From Kaistia defluvii (lineage in GTDB: Bacteria; Pseudomonadota; Alphaproteobacteria; Rhizobiales; Kaistiaceae): 64,000 bases of DNA. The stretch's first letter is position 1. Each line of letters opens with the position of its first letter. Below, piece by piece: positions 52,647-62,278 of the stretch. A model generated the notes under the pieces. It was not told where the DNA came from. It did not search any database and saw only the letters and a list, made by a program, of their open reading frames with translations. Location of the stretch: the NCBI RefSeq assembly GCF_040548815.1, contig NZ_JBEPSM010000003.1:620001-684000 (forward strand), given 5' to 3'. A program made the position numbers and the translations under genes.

Positions 52647-54574
52647 TAGCTGGCCGCCAGCTGCAACTCGTCGGCGAGCGACGCAATTTCCTCGATCGCG
52701 GCGGCAAGGTCCTCGGCCGCGCGCGACTGCTCCTTGGCAGCCGTGCTGGCCGTGATCGCCGCCGCGCTTGCTTCCTGGGCCGCGGTCGCGATCTGCAGGG
52801 TCCCGGACTGCACTTCCCGCACCGCGGCGAGGGCAAGCTGGGCCTGGCCAAGCATCTCGTCGCTGCCTTTGGCGATCGCGGCGATATCGCGCTCGACGCT
52901 CTTCATGCGCTCGATCACCGCCGCATTCTTGCTTCGCTCGTTTCCGGCGACTTCCAGGACCATCTCGAGATCATGGCGCATGGTGGCGATCTGCAGTTGC
53001 ATCAGCCGCACGACGTCCTTGACGCCCTCGATATAGTCGCTGCCTTCCTGGGCGAGCTTGCGAATGTCGCTGGAGACCTGCGCGAAACCCCGGCCGGCTT
53101 CGCCGGACCTGGCGGCCTCGATCGACCCCGACACTGAAAGCATGCTCGTCTGGACCGATACCAGGACGATCCGGTCGATGCTTTTCTCGATGTTTCGCGA
53201 GACGTCCGCCAGCGAGTTCAGCACGTCGAGTGAAATCTGCGTCCCGTCCAAGGTCGCCGCGAAGTTCCCGCTGATCTCTTCCAGCGCGGTCTGCGTCTTG
53301 GCCGAGAGCGACGCGATCGAACGGGCCCGCTCGATGGCGAGGCGCGTTGCTTTTTCCGACTGGTCGAGCGTCTTCTCGACGGACTGCAGCGCCGCATTCG
53401 ATTGCTGCGTCGCTGCCGCCTGGGCCTGGGCGCCTCGGCCGATCTGGTCGATCGCGATCAGGATTTCCGCGGCGGCGCCGGCGAGTTCCTGAACTGTGGC
53501 CGACAGTTCCTCGGCCGCGGCGCTGAGCTGCTCCCGCCCGCTGGCCGCGGAGCCCTGTCCGTGCAGGTCCTCGGCCAGGACGGCCAGGGACTGGGCGGCC
53601 TCCTGGCTCTGGTCCAAGGCCTGGCTCTGCTGCTGGACCGATCGCTGGGCCTGCGCCACGGCCGCGGACTGTTGCTCGGCGGCGCTGGCCACGAGTTCCG
53701 AACCGCGGCCGGCCTCGCGAACGGCGACGTCCGCCTCGATTGCGGAGGCGAGGATCTTCTGGCTGCTGTCGGAAAGCGCCCCGAGATCATCGCGCATGGC
53801 GGAAAGATGGTCGGTGATGGAACGGGCCGTCACCGTCTGGCGCTGGGCGGTGCTCGCCGCGCCGCGGATCTGCTCGGCGAGCGTCTGTACCTCTCGCTGG
53901 ATGCTGGTGGACTGCCCCTCAATGTCGCGGGCTGTCCGCTCCGCCACTTCGGCCAGGGCGCGGACCTCGTCGGCAACCACGGCGAATCCCTTGCCGACAT
54001 CGCCGGCGCGGGCGGCTTCGATCGCCGCATTCAGGGCGAGCAGGTTCGTGCGGTCCGAAATGTCCGCCACCATCTGCGTCGTTGCGCCGATGCCGGCCGC
54101 CTGCTTCTCCAGCCGCACCGCGATATCCACCGAAGCGAGCTGGCGCGTGGAGGCCGTGACGAGGGAGGTGATGGCGTCCTCGATCTGGGCCGCACTTTCC
54201 AGCGCGGCGGCATGCAGGGCATCCGTCTTGCGCCGCGAGGTCTCTGCGGAATCGCGAACCCGGGAGAACGTCGCCCCCAGCATCTCGACGGCGCCCTGGG
54301 ACTCCTGGGCCGCTCCGGCCGCTTCCTCGGCACCCGCCGAGATCTGCTCCAGCGACTGGCGCAGCTGTTGAGCCGCCGCCGCGGCCTCGGTCATCCCGCT
54401 CGCCAATTCCTCGGTCGCGGCGCCGATCCGCTCGGCCACCTTCTGCTGGCGGACCCGGGCCCGGTCCTGGGATCGACGCGCTGCGGCGCCCTTGGTCTCG
54501 GGGGCGGCCACTGCCGCCGACGGGGCCGGCGCGTCGGCGCGCTTCGCGATCTCGGACGTCTTCACCAGCACCAT
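52646..54574 (-). CDS. soluble methyl-accepting chemotaxis protein with two signalling tips
   Basis: A 642-residue almost entirely helical receptor with no membrane segment and no recognised ligand domain. The first signalling hairpin is canonical: [18 protein letters not shown] with [14 protein letters not shown], residues 171-208. A second, divergent tip lies exactly 300 residues later: [16 protein letters not shown] with [15 protein letters not shown], residues 471-508. The chain thus looks like an internal duplication of the coiled-coil signalling module. The N-terminus (1-50) is Ala/Pro-rich and basic. AGGA precedes the ATG at 54574. How such a chain packs into arrays with CheW and CheA is unclear. 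Confidence 0.88.
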   Translation of the reverse strand: MVLVKTSEIAKRADAPAPSAAVAAPETKGAAARRSQDRARVRQQKVAERIGAATEELASGMTEAAAAAQQLRQSLEQISAGAEEAAGAAQESQGAVEMLGATFSRVRDSAETSRRKTDALHAAALESAAQIEDAITSLVTASTRQLASVDIAVRLEKQAAGIGATTQMVADISDRTNLLALNAAIEAARAGDVGKGFAVVADEVRALAEVAERTARDIEGQSTSIQREVQTLAEQIRGAASTAQRQTVTARSITDHLSAMRDDLGALSDSSQKILASAIEADVAVREAGRGSELVASAAEQQSAAVAQAQRSVQQQSQALDQSQEAAQSLAVLAEDLHGQGSAASGREQLSAAAEELSATVQELAGAAAEILIAIDQIGRGAQAQAAATQQSNAALQSVEKTLDQSEKATRLAIERARSIASLSAKTQTALEEISGNFAATLDGTQISLDVLNSLADVSRNIEKSIDRIVLVSVQTSMLSVSGSIEAARSGEAGRGFAQVSSDIRKLAQEGSDYIEGVKDVVRLMQLQIATMRHDLEMVLEVAGNERSKNAAVIERMKSVERDIAAIAKGSDEMLGQAQLALAAVREVQSGTLQIATAAQEASAAAITASTAAKEQSRAAEDLAAAIEEIASLADELQLAAS

Positions 54575-54665
54575 GTCATTTTCCTAAACGGCCCCTTGCA
54601 CGCGGCCAGTTTCAACCCGTTCCGGCGAAGTGTAGCCGGGCGCATCCAGTCCACCAAGCCGGCGT

Positions 54666-55049
54666 CTAGGCGCCTTTTCTCAGTGAAAAACGATTGCCCA
54701 GCGTCGCGTCGATCCCCTCCACGAGCTCGGCAAAATCAAAGGGTTTGGCGAGAATCCGGTGGCCGCGATACTGCGCCGGCAGAGCCTGGCTGCCGAAGCC
54801 CGACGCGAAGAGAAAGGGAATGTCGCGCTGCAAGAGAGCTTCCGCGACCGGGAAGGAGGACTGCGCGCCAAGGCTGACGTCGAGTATGGCGAAGTCGACA
54901 TCCTCGGTGGCGGCAAGAACGAGTGCCTTCTCCAGAGTCGCCGCGCTAGCAACGAGATCACAGCCCGCGTCGAGAAGATACTCTTCCAGAAGCATGAGAA
55001 TGATCGGTTCGTCCTCAATGACGAGGACTCTTGGCCTTACACCCGACAC
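54666..55049 (-). CDS. single-domain response regulator
   Basis: A 127-residue receiver domain. The acidic pair lies in VLVIEDEPIILML, the phospho-Asp in FAILDVSLGA (about residue 57) and the Lys in RILAKPFDF. A GTG at 55049 fits the domain boundary. An ATG at 55187 would add 46 residues without a visible domain. It lies 91 bases before the receptor start and may be the first gene of the chemosensory operon. It resembles the receivers that partner HWE/HisKA_2 kinases more than CheY. Confidence 0.75.
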   Translation of the reverse strand: MSGVRPRVLVIEDEPIILMLLEEYLLDAGCDLVASAATLEKALVLAATEDVDFAILDVSLGAQSSFPVAEALLQRDIPFLFASGFGSQALPAQYRGHRILAKPFDFAELVEGIDATLGNRFSLRKGA

Positions 55050-55282
55050 GAAATACCCCGGCCCCCAACTATCCTCGCGGCGCTTCAACCGGCTCGAAAG
55101 CGTTTGGTTCCACGACGAGCGCGATTTTTCTTTGAGCGACCCCGTTTGAGCGGAGAAGGCGCCGCAACCGACCCCCTGCTCGGGCATCCGGTTGAGGGCA
55201 GGCGCGATGCTGCAGCCTCATTCGCCTGTCGCAGCCAAGCGCAATGGCGGCAAGCCGGGGTCTATTCCCTTTTCGGCTCGAA

Positions 55283-55335
55283 GGTCAATTATTACCCGGG
55301 TAATAATTGACCTCACCATTTTACCCGGATATAAC
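55283..55335 (+). promoter_or_regulatory. sigma-70 promoter overlapping a 30-bp perfect palindrome
   Basis: A perfect 30-base palindrome occupies 55283-55312, with GGTCAATTATTACCC as its left half. Its right end is the -35 hexamer TTGACC (55307-55312). After a 17-base spacer comes TATAAC (55330-55335). The spacer holds a further half-site, TTACCCGG at 55321-55328, matching the palindrome core. A dimeric repressor, perhaps TetR-like from the core TTACCCGGGTAA, would block the alpha/beta hydrolase promoter. No such regulator gene is adjacent. Confidence 0.75.
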
Positions 55336-55379
55336 CACGCCGATCAAATTCTTCAGCAAGAGCCGGGCGGAATGGGACG

Positions 55380-56276
55380 ATGCGCTTCGTGAAAGCCAAC
55401 GGGATCGATGTGGCCTATGACAGTTTCGGCAACGACGGGGATCTGCCGATCCTGCTGATTGCCGGGCTGGGTACTCAGAGGATCCGATGGACGGCGCCGT
55501 TCTGCCAAGCGCTGGCAGGGCGAGGCTATCGCGCAATCCGGTTCGACAATCGCGACGCTGGAGGCTCGACCCATTTTCCGCAGTACGCGAAACCGGATTT
55601 CGCCGCGCTGGCGGCTGCACTTAGGTCGGGACAGCGACCCGACGTTCCCTATACCCTTTATGACATGGCCGCAGACGCCATCGGTTTGCTCGATGAGCTC
55701 GCCATCGACCGCGCGCACGTGGTGGGGCGATCGATGGGCGGCATGATCGCGCAGATCATGGCGAGCGAGCATCCGGAGCGGATACTGTCCTTGACGTCGA
55801 TCATGTCGACCACGGGCAATCCAGCACTTCCACAAGCTGAGCCCGACGTCATGGCGATGATGATGCGGCCCGCGCCAGATCCCGCCCTGGACGAGGCTGG
55901 GTTTCTCGCTCACAGCCTTGCCTTCGCGCGCCGCATTGCCGGCAAGCACCCTTTCGACGAGGAGGCTCATGATCTTCTCGTCCTGGAAGAGGTTCGCCGT
56001 GCCTACGATCCCGGCGGCAGCGGACGGCAAATTGCCGCGATGGCCGTGGCCGGTGACCGGCGTTCCCGTCTGGCGACCGTCACGGCACCGACGCTCGTCA
56101 TTCATGGAACCGACGATCCCCTCATCTCGCCGGCAGGCGGCCTGGACACGGCCGCCTCGATCCCGAACGCGGATCTCCTGTTGATCGACGGCATGGGGCA
56201 TGATTTGCCGCCCGCGCTCTATGGACAGGTTATCGAGGCGATTGACCGCACTGTCCGACGGGCATCTGAGAACTAG
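55380..56276 (+). CDS. alpha/beta hydrolase
   Basis: A 298-residue alpha/beta hydrolase. The oxyanion segment is LIAGLGTQRIRW, the nucleophile elbow GRSMGGMIAQ (Ser about 122), the acid is in HGTDDPLISP and the His in GMGHDLP. The pattern resembles the RdmC/methylesterase-like group of hydrolases. No signal peptide. It is a monocistronic-looking gene about 40 bases downstream of a strong repressible promoter, which suggests induction by its substrate or a toxic compound. Substrate unknown. Confidence 0.88.
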   Translation: MRFVKANGIDVAYDSFGNDGDLPILLIAGLGTQRIRWTAPFCQALAGRGYRAIRFDNRDAGGSTHFPQYAKPDFAALAAALRSGQRPDVPYTLYDMAADAIGLLDELAIDRAHVVGRSMGGMIAQIMASEHPERILSLTSIMSTTGNPALPQAEPDVMAMMMRPAPDPALDEAGFLAHSLAFARRIAGKHPFDEEAHDLLVLEEVRRAYDPGGSGRQIAAMAVAGDRRSRLATVTAPTLVIHGTDDPLISPAGGLDTAASIPNADLLLIDGMGHDLPPALYGQVIEAIDRTVRRASEN

Positions 56277-56505
56277 AGCGGGAAACCCTCTCGCAGTTGC
56301 CGCTAGTTACCCCGGCCCGGCGTGCCGTTCAGGATCGTGCCGCCGGCGTCGCCATGGCCCTAGGGCCCGGAGACAAAACATTGGGATGAAGGGCTTCTGC
56401 GCAAGGTGTGATAGGGTGACCCCGTCGAGCCAGCCCATCTGGCGGCTTGGCGTCGTTGCCGAGTAATGACTTGCTTCGCAAGTCTCCGGCCCTCGAGGGC
56501 CACCT

Positions 56506-57550
56506 ATGTCCCCCAGCGCGCATTTTGAAGCGGCAAGCACTCTTGCGGTCGTGGTGTCATCCAACGAACCGCTTCTTTTCCTGACCGACGACTTGACCAT
56601 CATCGCTGGGAGCACGTCGTTTTGCCGGACATTCGGGATCGATCCCGCGTCAATTCCCGGCAGACAGCTGGGCCAGTTAGGCAGCGGCGAATGGGCTATG
56701 CCCAAGCTTGACCTGTTGCTGAAGGCCACTGCCTCGGGAAGCGTTCAGGTAGAAGCCTACGAAATCGACCTGGTGCGGCCCAATCAGAAAACCCGGCAGT
56801 TGGTCGTCAACGCGCGCACGCTCGATGACGGGGACGTCGACCATATCCGTCTCCTTCTCGCCGTCACCGACGTGACCGATGCCCGGGCCGAAGCGCGACT
56901 GAAAGATGATCTGGTTCGCGACAAGGCGATGCTGCTTCAGGAAGTTCAGCATCGGGTCGCCAACAGCCTTCAGATCATTGCGAGCGTGCTCATGCAGAAC
57001 GCCCGTCGGGTCTTGTCAGAAGAGGCGCGTGGCCACCTTCAGAACGCCCATCATCGCGTTATGTCTATCGCTGCCCTGCAGCCAATTGTCCATGTCCGGC
57101 GCCAGTGACGTTGAGGTCCGCAACTATTTCAATCAGCTTTGCCAAAGCCTCGGCGCATCCATGATTGCCGACCCGGATCGCCTTTCGATCCAGGTTACGG
57201 TCGATGACAGTCGCGTCACGGCTGATGTGTCCGTGAGCCTGGGGCTTATCGTGACCGAACTCGTCATCAACGCCCTCAAGCACGCATTTCCTGACGAGCG
57301 AGTTGGAACGATTAGGGTCGACTATCAGAGTTCTGGACAGGACTGGACGCTTTCCGTCGTCGACGACGGCATCGGCATGCCCTCAGGTGACGACGCACCC
57401 AAAGCGGGATTGGGCAGTGGCATCGTCGAGGCCTTGGCGAAAAACATGCTTGGGGAAATCCAGGTCACCAATGCCGACCCTGGCACGAAGGTCTCCATCA
57501 GCCATGTGGAAAGCGCCGGCATCAAAGCCGACCTTCCCGCCGCCGCCTAG
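56506..57550 (+). pseudogene. HisKA_2 sensor histidine kinase, frameshifted
   Basis: The first frame (56506 to about 57080) encodes a short PAS-like sensor region and the HisKA_2 segment LLQEVQHRVANSLQIIASVL, with phosphoacceptor His, followed by HHRVMSIAALQ. The frame then runs into a stop at 57108. The expected continuation QLSMSGASDVEVRNYF and a complete HATPase (LIVTELVINALKHAFPDE, VDDGIGMPS) lie in a shifted frame ending at 57550. One extra base at about 57080-57084 would explain this. Either a recent inactivating mutation or a sequence error. Its response regulator follows at 57605. Confidence 0.85.
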
Positions 57551-57604
57551 CAAGCATTTTGTGCAAGGTCTTGGGCTCCCCATCTACAATCACTCGAGTG
57601 AGCA

Positions 57605-57997
57605 ATGAATAACGGCAAAGCTGTCGTGCTCGTGGTCGAAGACAGCGCGATCATTCGATTGGGCGCGGTCGATCTCGTGCTCGCTGCGGGCTACGTGGCC
57701 CTTCAGGCGTCCAATGCGGACGAGGCAATTGCTATCCTCGGATCCCGGCAGGATATCGATCTGGTGTTCACCGACGTGCAGATGCCCGGCACCATGGACG
57801 GGATCAAGCTTTCCCACTACATCCGAAAGCGCTGGCCTCCCGTAAGGCTGATTGTCGCCTCCGGCGCCGCCATTCTCGAGGAGAGCAGCTTGCCAGGGGG
57901 CAGCCGGTTTTTCTCCAAGCCATACGATGATCACTCCATCACTCTCGCAATGGCTCTACTGCTGTCGGGCGAGATACCGGATGGCTCGACGGCCTAG
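57605..57997 (+). CDS. single-domain response regulator paired with HisKA_2 kinase
   Basis: A 130-residue receiver: LVVEDSAIIRLGA supplies the acidic pair, FTDVQMPGTMDG the phospho-Asp (about residue 57), and FFSKPYDD the Lys. The P-G-T-M-D-G turn with its inserted residues is characteristic of receivers paired with HWE/HisKA_2 kinases in alphaproteobacteria. It lies 54 bases after the kinase. If the kinase is truly broken, this receiver has lost its nearest partner. Confidence 0.9.
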   Translation: MNNGKAVVLVVEDSAIIRLGAVDLVLAAGYVALQASNADEAIAILGSRQDIDLVFTDVQMPGTMDGIKLSHYIRKRWPPVRLIVASGAAILEESSLPGGSRFFSKPYDDHSITLAMALLLSGEIPDGSTA

Positions 57998-58044
57998 CCG
58001 CTCACCCGACGGATCCCAGATAAGGGAAACCGCACTGCCGGGCC

Positions 58045-58210
58045 GCTCGTTCTGCGCCGCGCAGGCGCTCGGCATGCGGCGGATACAGGCAGCCTCGTTG
58101 CCGGCAAAGCCGCCGACCTGATCGCGGTCGCAAATGCGCGCGTGAGCGTCACTGGCCTGAACGAGCCTATGCTGGTGATGAAGCAGGGCCAATTAGTCAC
58201 GGGGACGTGA
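58045..58210 (+). pseudogene. amidohydrolase C-terminal remnant
   Basis: Only the end of an imidazolonepropionase/dihydroorotase-type amidohydrolase is left. In one frame CAAQALGM is readable, then after a frame change ADTGSLVAGKAADLIAVA and LNEPMLVMKQGQLV run to a stop at 58208-58210. This is the family's typical closing beta-sandwich. No catalytic part remains. It is unrelated in type to the intact amidohydrolase at 63276. Confidence 0.75.
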
Positions 58211-58618
58211 CCCTCGATCAGCCGTCGAGTTCTCTGCCACACTAGCGCCTGATGCCTGCTAAGTGCCAAGCGCCGCCTGGGCATTATTCGGTGTCTCTGG
58301 CCACCGTACGTCCGCAATAATTCCAAACGTCCGACGCCGCGGGCGAGGTCCATTCCCATGGCCCCCGGCACCCGCTTAGGGCACATGTCTCGCGCCGCGA
58401 TAGGCGAAACCAGAGTGGCACTTGGTATCGCCTTGTTGGTCTTGCGGAGTGACAATTTCGAATAATTGCTTAGTCACCGATCAAAAGAACGAAACAGGTC
58501 ACGTATTGGCCAGTTGACTCCTGATATGATACGCGCAATTATTCTTATATCGAGCAAATGCTCGACCGAATAAAAAGAGCGCAAAGCGCCGGCGGAAACG
58601 ACCAAACGGAGGAATCCC
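58211..58618 (+). promoter_or_regulatory. leader region of the second ABC operon, with operator-like inverted repeat
   Basis: This 408-base gap holds no recognisable gene. The last 160 bases are AT-rich. TCGAGCA at 58550-58556 and TGCTCGA at 58559-58565 form a perfect inverted repeat with a 2-base spacer, 54 bases before the binding-protein start. The sequence resembles SorC/DeoR- or LacI-type sugar operators. No matching regulator gene is adjacent. Exact -35/-10 boxes are unclear. Confidence 0.5.
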
Positions 58619-59662
58619 ATGAAACTTTTCAGAGGGTTGGCAGCGGCAGCGCTGCTGGCGTCGATGACGCTTGCGACCGGACCGGCCCACGCCCAGGCGC
58701 TTGCCGGCAAGAAAATCGGTCTCGCGGCTCGTGAAATTACCAACGACTACAACCGTGACATCAACGCAGGCGCGACAGCAGTGCTGCAGGCGGCCGGCGC
58801 GGAAGTCGTGGTCACGGATGGCGGAACCGACCCCCGCAAGCACAATGAGAATATCGAAAGCCTGATCAACTCGGGAGTCGCCGGAATCATCGTCCAACTG
58901 GGTGATCCACAGCAGCTTGCGCCCGTGGTGGCCAAGGCGACCGCCGCCGGCATTCCGGTGATCACGACGTCGATCGGCTCGAAGACAGAAGGCGCCATCG
59001 CTGACGTTGGCGGCGACGAAAGCCTGATGGCTGCCATGTTGGCGCGGACGCTTCTGTCCAGCATCGACTATCGGGGCAATATTGTCGGCTTCTGGGTGCC
59101 GGGCGCGCCGCTGCTCGAAACACGCAAGCGCGTCTTCGACGCCGTCGTGGCGGATTACCCGAATGTAAAGGTGCAGTGGGTTCCAACCGAACACAGCGCC
59201 GCTAAAGTACAGACGCAGATGGAAGATCTGCTGACGGCAAATCCTGAAAAAGGAAGCATTGCCGGTGTCTGGGGCGCCTATGATCTTCTGGTATCGGGCG
59301 CGGTCGAAGCCGTCCGCCGCTCCGGCCGCGACGAGATCAAGATTGCCTCGATCGACGGCGACAAGGTCGGCTTCCAGATGCTGCTCGACGAGGGCAGCCC
59401 GTTTGTGGCGACCGTGGTTCAGGACGTGCCGGCGATCGGACGTCTCGCTGCGGAATCCCTCGTTGCCGCCGTCGGCGGCAAGAAGGAGTTTCCGAGCGCG
59501 ATCTTCACGGAAGTCTATGTCGCCACGCACGCCAATGGCGTAGCCGCGGCGGAGAAGCGCTGGGGACCCTCCTTCTGGGAAAACGGAATTGCCAAGGCCG
59601 ACGTGGAAGGTCGCTGGCCACAGGACGGTGAACTCATCGTCGTACGGCCGGTTCTCCCCTGA
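58619..59662 (+). CDS. sugar ABC transporter substrate-binding protein (second system)
   Basis: A 347-residue periplasmic binding protein of the ribose-like class. The Sec signal peptide is residues 1-26 (ending AHAQA). The mature part begins GKKIGLAAREITNDYNRDI and contains GIIVQLGDPQQLAPVV and VWGAYDLLVSGAVEAV, typical lobes of the fold. An AACGGAGG box lies before the ATG. It is the first gene of an operon with a fused ATPase-permease, a second permease and an amidohydrolase, so its ligand may be a cyclic or amide-containing sugar-like compound. It shares little close sequence with the binding protein at 3915. Confidence 0.9.
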   Translation: MKLFRGLAAAALLASMTLATGPAHAQALAGKKIGLAAREITNDYNRDINAGATAVLQAAGAEVVVTDGGTDPRKHNENIESLINSGVAGIIVQLGDPQQLAPVVAKATAAGIPVITTSIGSKTEGAIADVGGDESLMAAMLARTLLSSIDYRGNIVGFWVPGAPLLETRKRVFDAVVADYPNVKVQWVPTEHSAAKVQTQMEDLLTANPEKGSIAGVWGAYDLLVSGAVEAVRRSGRDEIKIASIDGDKVGFQMLLDEGSPFVATVVQDVPAIGRLAAESLVAAVGGKKEFPSAIFTEVYVATHANGVAAAEKRWGPSFWENGIAKADVEGRWPQDGELIVVRPVLP

Positions 59663-59721
59663 CGACACCTGGCTGGAGCGGCGCCTCCACTCCAGCCCTT
59701 CCTGGCCTGAGGGTTGAATTC

Positions 59722-62268
59722 ATGTCGATTACAAGTCCCGCAGCGGTCTCCGCCGCGCCCGTCCGCACGGCTGTCGAGTGCCGCTCCATTCGCAAGTCGT
59801 TTCCAGGCGTGCTGGCACTCGACGACGTGTCCCTGTCAATCCGGCAGGTCGAAATCCATGCCCTGCTTGGGCAGAACGGCGCGGGCAAGTCGACGCTGGT
59901 GAAGATACTGACGGGCGTATACCAGCCGGACGAAGGACGGATCTTCATCGATGGCAAGGAGGTCCGCCTCCGCGATGTACGCGAGGCCGAGGCCAACGGA
60001 ATCGCCATCGTCCATCAGGATCAGCCGCTCATCGCTCAGTTCGATGTGACGAGCAACGCGTTACTTGGCAACGAACTCGTTCGAATGGGCGGCCTGCTGG
60101 ACCGCAAGGCCATGCGAACACGCGTCCAGGAGGCGCTCGATCGCGTCCAGGCTGATTTCTCCCCGGACACACTCGTCCGCGACCTTTCCGTTGCGCAGCG
60201 CGCACAGGTTTCGATCGCCGCAGCGCTCTTGCGCAAGCCCACCGCCCTCATCCTGGACGAGCCGACCGCCTCGCTGAGCGACAAGGAAGCGGAGCGCCTG
60301 TTCGGCATCATCCGAGCCCTCCGGTCGCAGGGCGTCACGATCATCTACATCTCCCACTATCTCGACGAGGTCCTGAATCTCGTCGACCGGATTTCGGTCC
60401 TGCGGGATGGGAAACTGGTGGCGACGGCCTCCGTCAGCGAGGTCGCCCGCAGCGACCTTGTCCGGATGATCGTCGGACGCGACGTCTCGCAACTCTATCC
60501 GAAAGAAAAAGTGGCAATCGGCGCGCCCTTGCTTGAGGTGCGCGGCCTAACACTCGGCTCGACGCTGCACGGCATCGATCTTACCGTTCGGCGGGGCGAA
60601 ATTCTGGGTATTGCAGGTCTTGTTGGCGCGGGACGCTCCGAACTGGCGCTAACTCTCGTGGGCGCCCTTACCCGCGATGGCGGAACGGTCACCATCGACG
60701 GCAAACCGTCCAACCCGGCGGATCCACGGATCGCCAAGGAACACGGCCTCGCGCTGATACCGGAAGATAGACGCCACGAAGGGCTGATCGCCGATTTGGC
60801 GGTACGCGAGAACCTTACGCTTCCGAATATTTCACGCTGGGCCAGGTTCGGCCTGATCAACTTGCGCGAAGAGGCCGCCGCCGCGCGCGAACTGGTCACC
60901 CGCCTCGATATCCAACCCCCGTCGATAAAGCCCCAAATCCGAAATCTCTCCGGCGGAAATCAGCAGAAAGTGGTCGTTGGCCGATGGCTGACAGGCGAAT
61001 CGCGGGTGTTCCTTTTCGATGAGCCGACAACGGGTGTCGATGTCGGCTCAAAAATCGAGATCTACCGGCAGATGGTGGAACTGGCGCGATCCGGCGCCGC
61101 CGTGATCTTCATCTCCTCGGATTTCGAGGAGATTTCGGCGATGTGTGATCGGACCGTGGTGATGCGCAAGGGCCGCATCAGCAAGGTCATCGTGGACCAG
61201 CAGGAGGCGACACCGGAGGCCCTGCTGTTCTGGGCGTCTGGCAGCGCGGAATCGGAAAAGGCGGAAAGAGCCGAGGCAGCAAGCGCGGACACCGAGAAGG
61301 CATCGAGCCGATCGGTCGCCAAGAGGGCCCTGTCCCGTTGGGGAACCGTGATCGGAATGTTGCTGGTGATCGGCGTGATCGCAGCCTTCGCGCCACAATT
61401 CATCGCACCCGGAAACATCTTCGACGTTTTGAAGCAGGGAAGCGTCCTGGCGTTCATCGCGCTTGGATTGACGGTGGTGCTGATCGCGGGCGGCTTTGAC
61501 ATGTCGTCGGGCGCCGCCAGCCAGTTTGCCGCCAACATTGCCGCCGGCACCTTGCTTGCCGGGTTTGGATCCACCGCGGCGATCGCACTGGGTGGCGCCA
61601 TGGGGCTGGCCGTCGGCGTCGTCAACGCCGGCCTGGTGCTGATCCTGCGCATTCCGGCCTTCGTGGCGACATTGGGCATGATGTTCGTCATCATGGGTGC
61701 GACCTTGCTGTTCAATGGTGGCCAGGCGCTGACGCTCAGCAACATGCCTGGCTTTTTCTTTCTGGGCCAAGGCTATGTCGGGCCGGTGCCGTTCGTGTTC
61801 ATCCTGCTGATGGGGTTCACCCTTGGGCTGCATGTCCTGCTCAGAAAGACCCGGCTTGGGCTTCGCATGTATGCGGTCGGCCAAAACGCGGCGGCGGCTT
61901 CGCTGCGCGGTGTCGGCCAGAGCCGCTATGCCTTTGCCTCCTTCGCGCTCGGGGGACTCGTTCTGGGGCTGGCTGGCGTCGTCCTCGCGGCCTACAGCTA
62001 CGGCGCCTCCGCGATGGCAACCGGCATCGATTTCCTGATCAGCGCGCTGGCGGCGACCTTCCTTGGCAGCACCATTTCCCGCGCTGGTGAACTGGATGTC
62101 ATCGGCACGGTCATCGCGGCGGTTTTCCTGGCGTCGCTTTCCAATGGCCTGATTCTGATGGGCGTCTCCAATCAGGCGTTGCCCGGAATACAGGGCATCG
62201 TGCTTGTGTTGTCGATTCTGCTCGGTCTGTCGCGCAAGCGCGGCATCGGGCAGGTCCTGATTTTCTGA
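59722..62268 (+). CDS. ABC transporter ATPase-permease fusion (RbsA-RbsC type)
   Basis: An 848-residue fusion. Residues 1 to about 505 are a complete double ATPase: GQNGAGKSTLVKIL and LILDEPTASLS in domain 1, GLVGAGRSELALTL, LSGGNQQKVVVGRW and FLFDEPTTGVDVG in domain 2. The signature of domain 1 is degenerate (DLSVAQRAQVS). Residues about 505-540 form a charged Glu/Ala/Lys linker. Residues about 542-848 are a full RbsC-type permease (GGFDMSSGAAS, ISALAATFLGS). In most systems these are separate proteins. No stop or frame change lies between them. The ATG at 59722 is 59 bases after the binding-protein gene. Confidence 0.9.
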   Translation: MSITSPAAVSAAPVRTAVECRSIRKSFPGVLALDDVSLSIRQVEIHALLGQNGAGKSTLVKILTGVYQPDEGRIFIDGKEVRLRDVREAEANGIAIVHQDQPLIAQFDVTSNALLGNELVRMGGLLDRKAMRTRVQEALDRVQADFSPDTLVRDLSVAQRAQVSIAAALLRKPTALILDEPTASLSDKEAERLFGIIRALRSQGVTIIYISHYLDEVLNLVDRISVLRDGKLVATASVSEVARSDLVRMIVGRDVSQLYPKEKVAIGAPLLEVRGLTLGSTLHGIDLTVRRGEILGIAGLVGAGRSELALTLVGALTRDGGTVTIDGKPSNPADPRIAKEHGLALIPEDRRHEGLIADLAVRENLTLPNISRWARFGLINLREEAAAARELVTRLDIQPPSIKPQIRNLSGGNQQKVVVGRWLTGESRVFLFDEPTTGVDVGSKIEIYRQMVELARSGAAVIFISSDFEEISAMCDRTVVMRKGRISKVIVDQQEATPEALLFWASGSAESEKAERAEAASADTEKASSRSVAKRALSRWGTVIGMLLVIGVIAAFAPQFIAPGNIFDVLKQGSVLAFIALGLTVVLIAGGFDMSSGAASQFAANIAAGTLLAGFGSTAAIALGGAMGLAVGVVNAGLVLILRIPAFVATLGMMFVIMGATLLFNGGQALTLSNMPGFFFLGQGYVGPVPFVFILLMGFTLGLHVLLRKTRLGLRMYAVGQNAAAASLRGVGQSRYAFASFALGGLVLGLAGVVLAAYSYGASAMATGIDFLISALAATFLGSTISRAGELDVIGTVIAAVFLASLSNGLILMGVSNQALPGIQGIVLVLSILLGLSRKRGIGQVLIF

Positions 62269-62278
62269 GGGGACGCTC

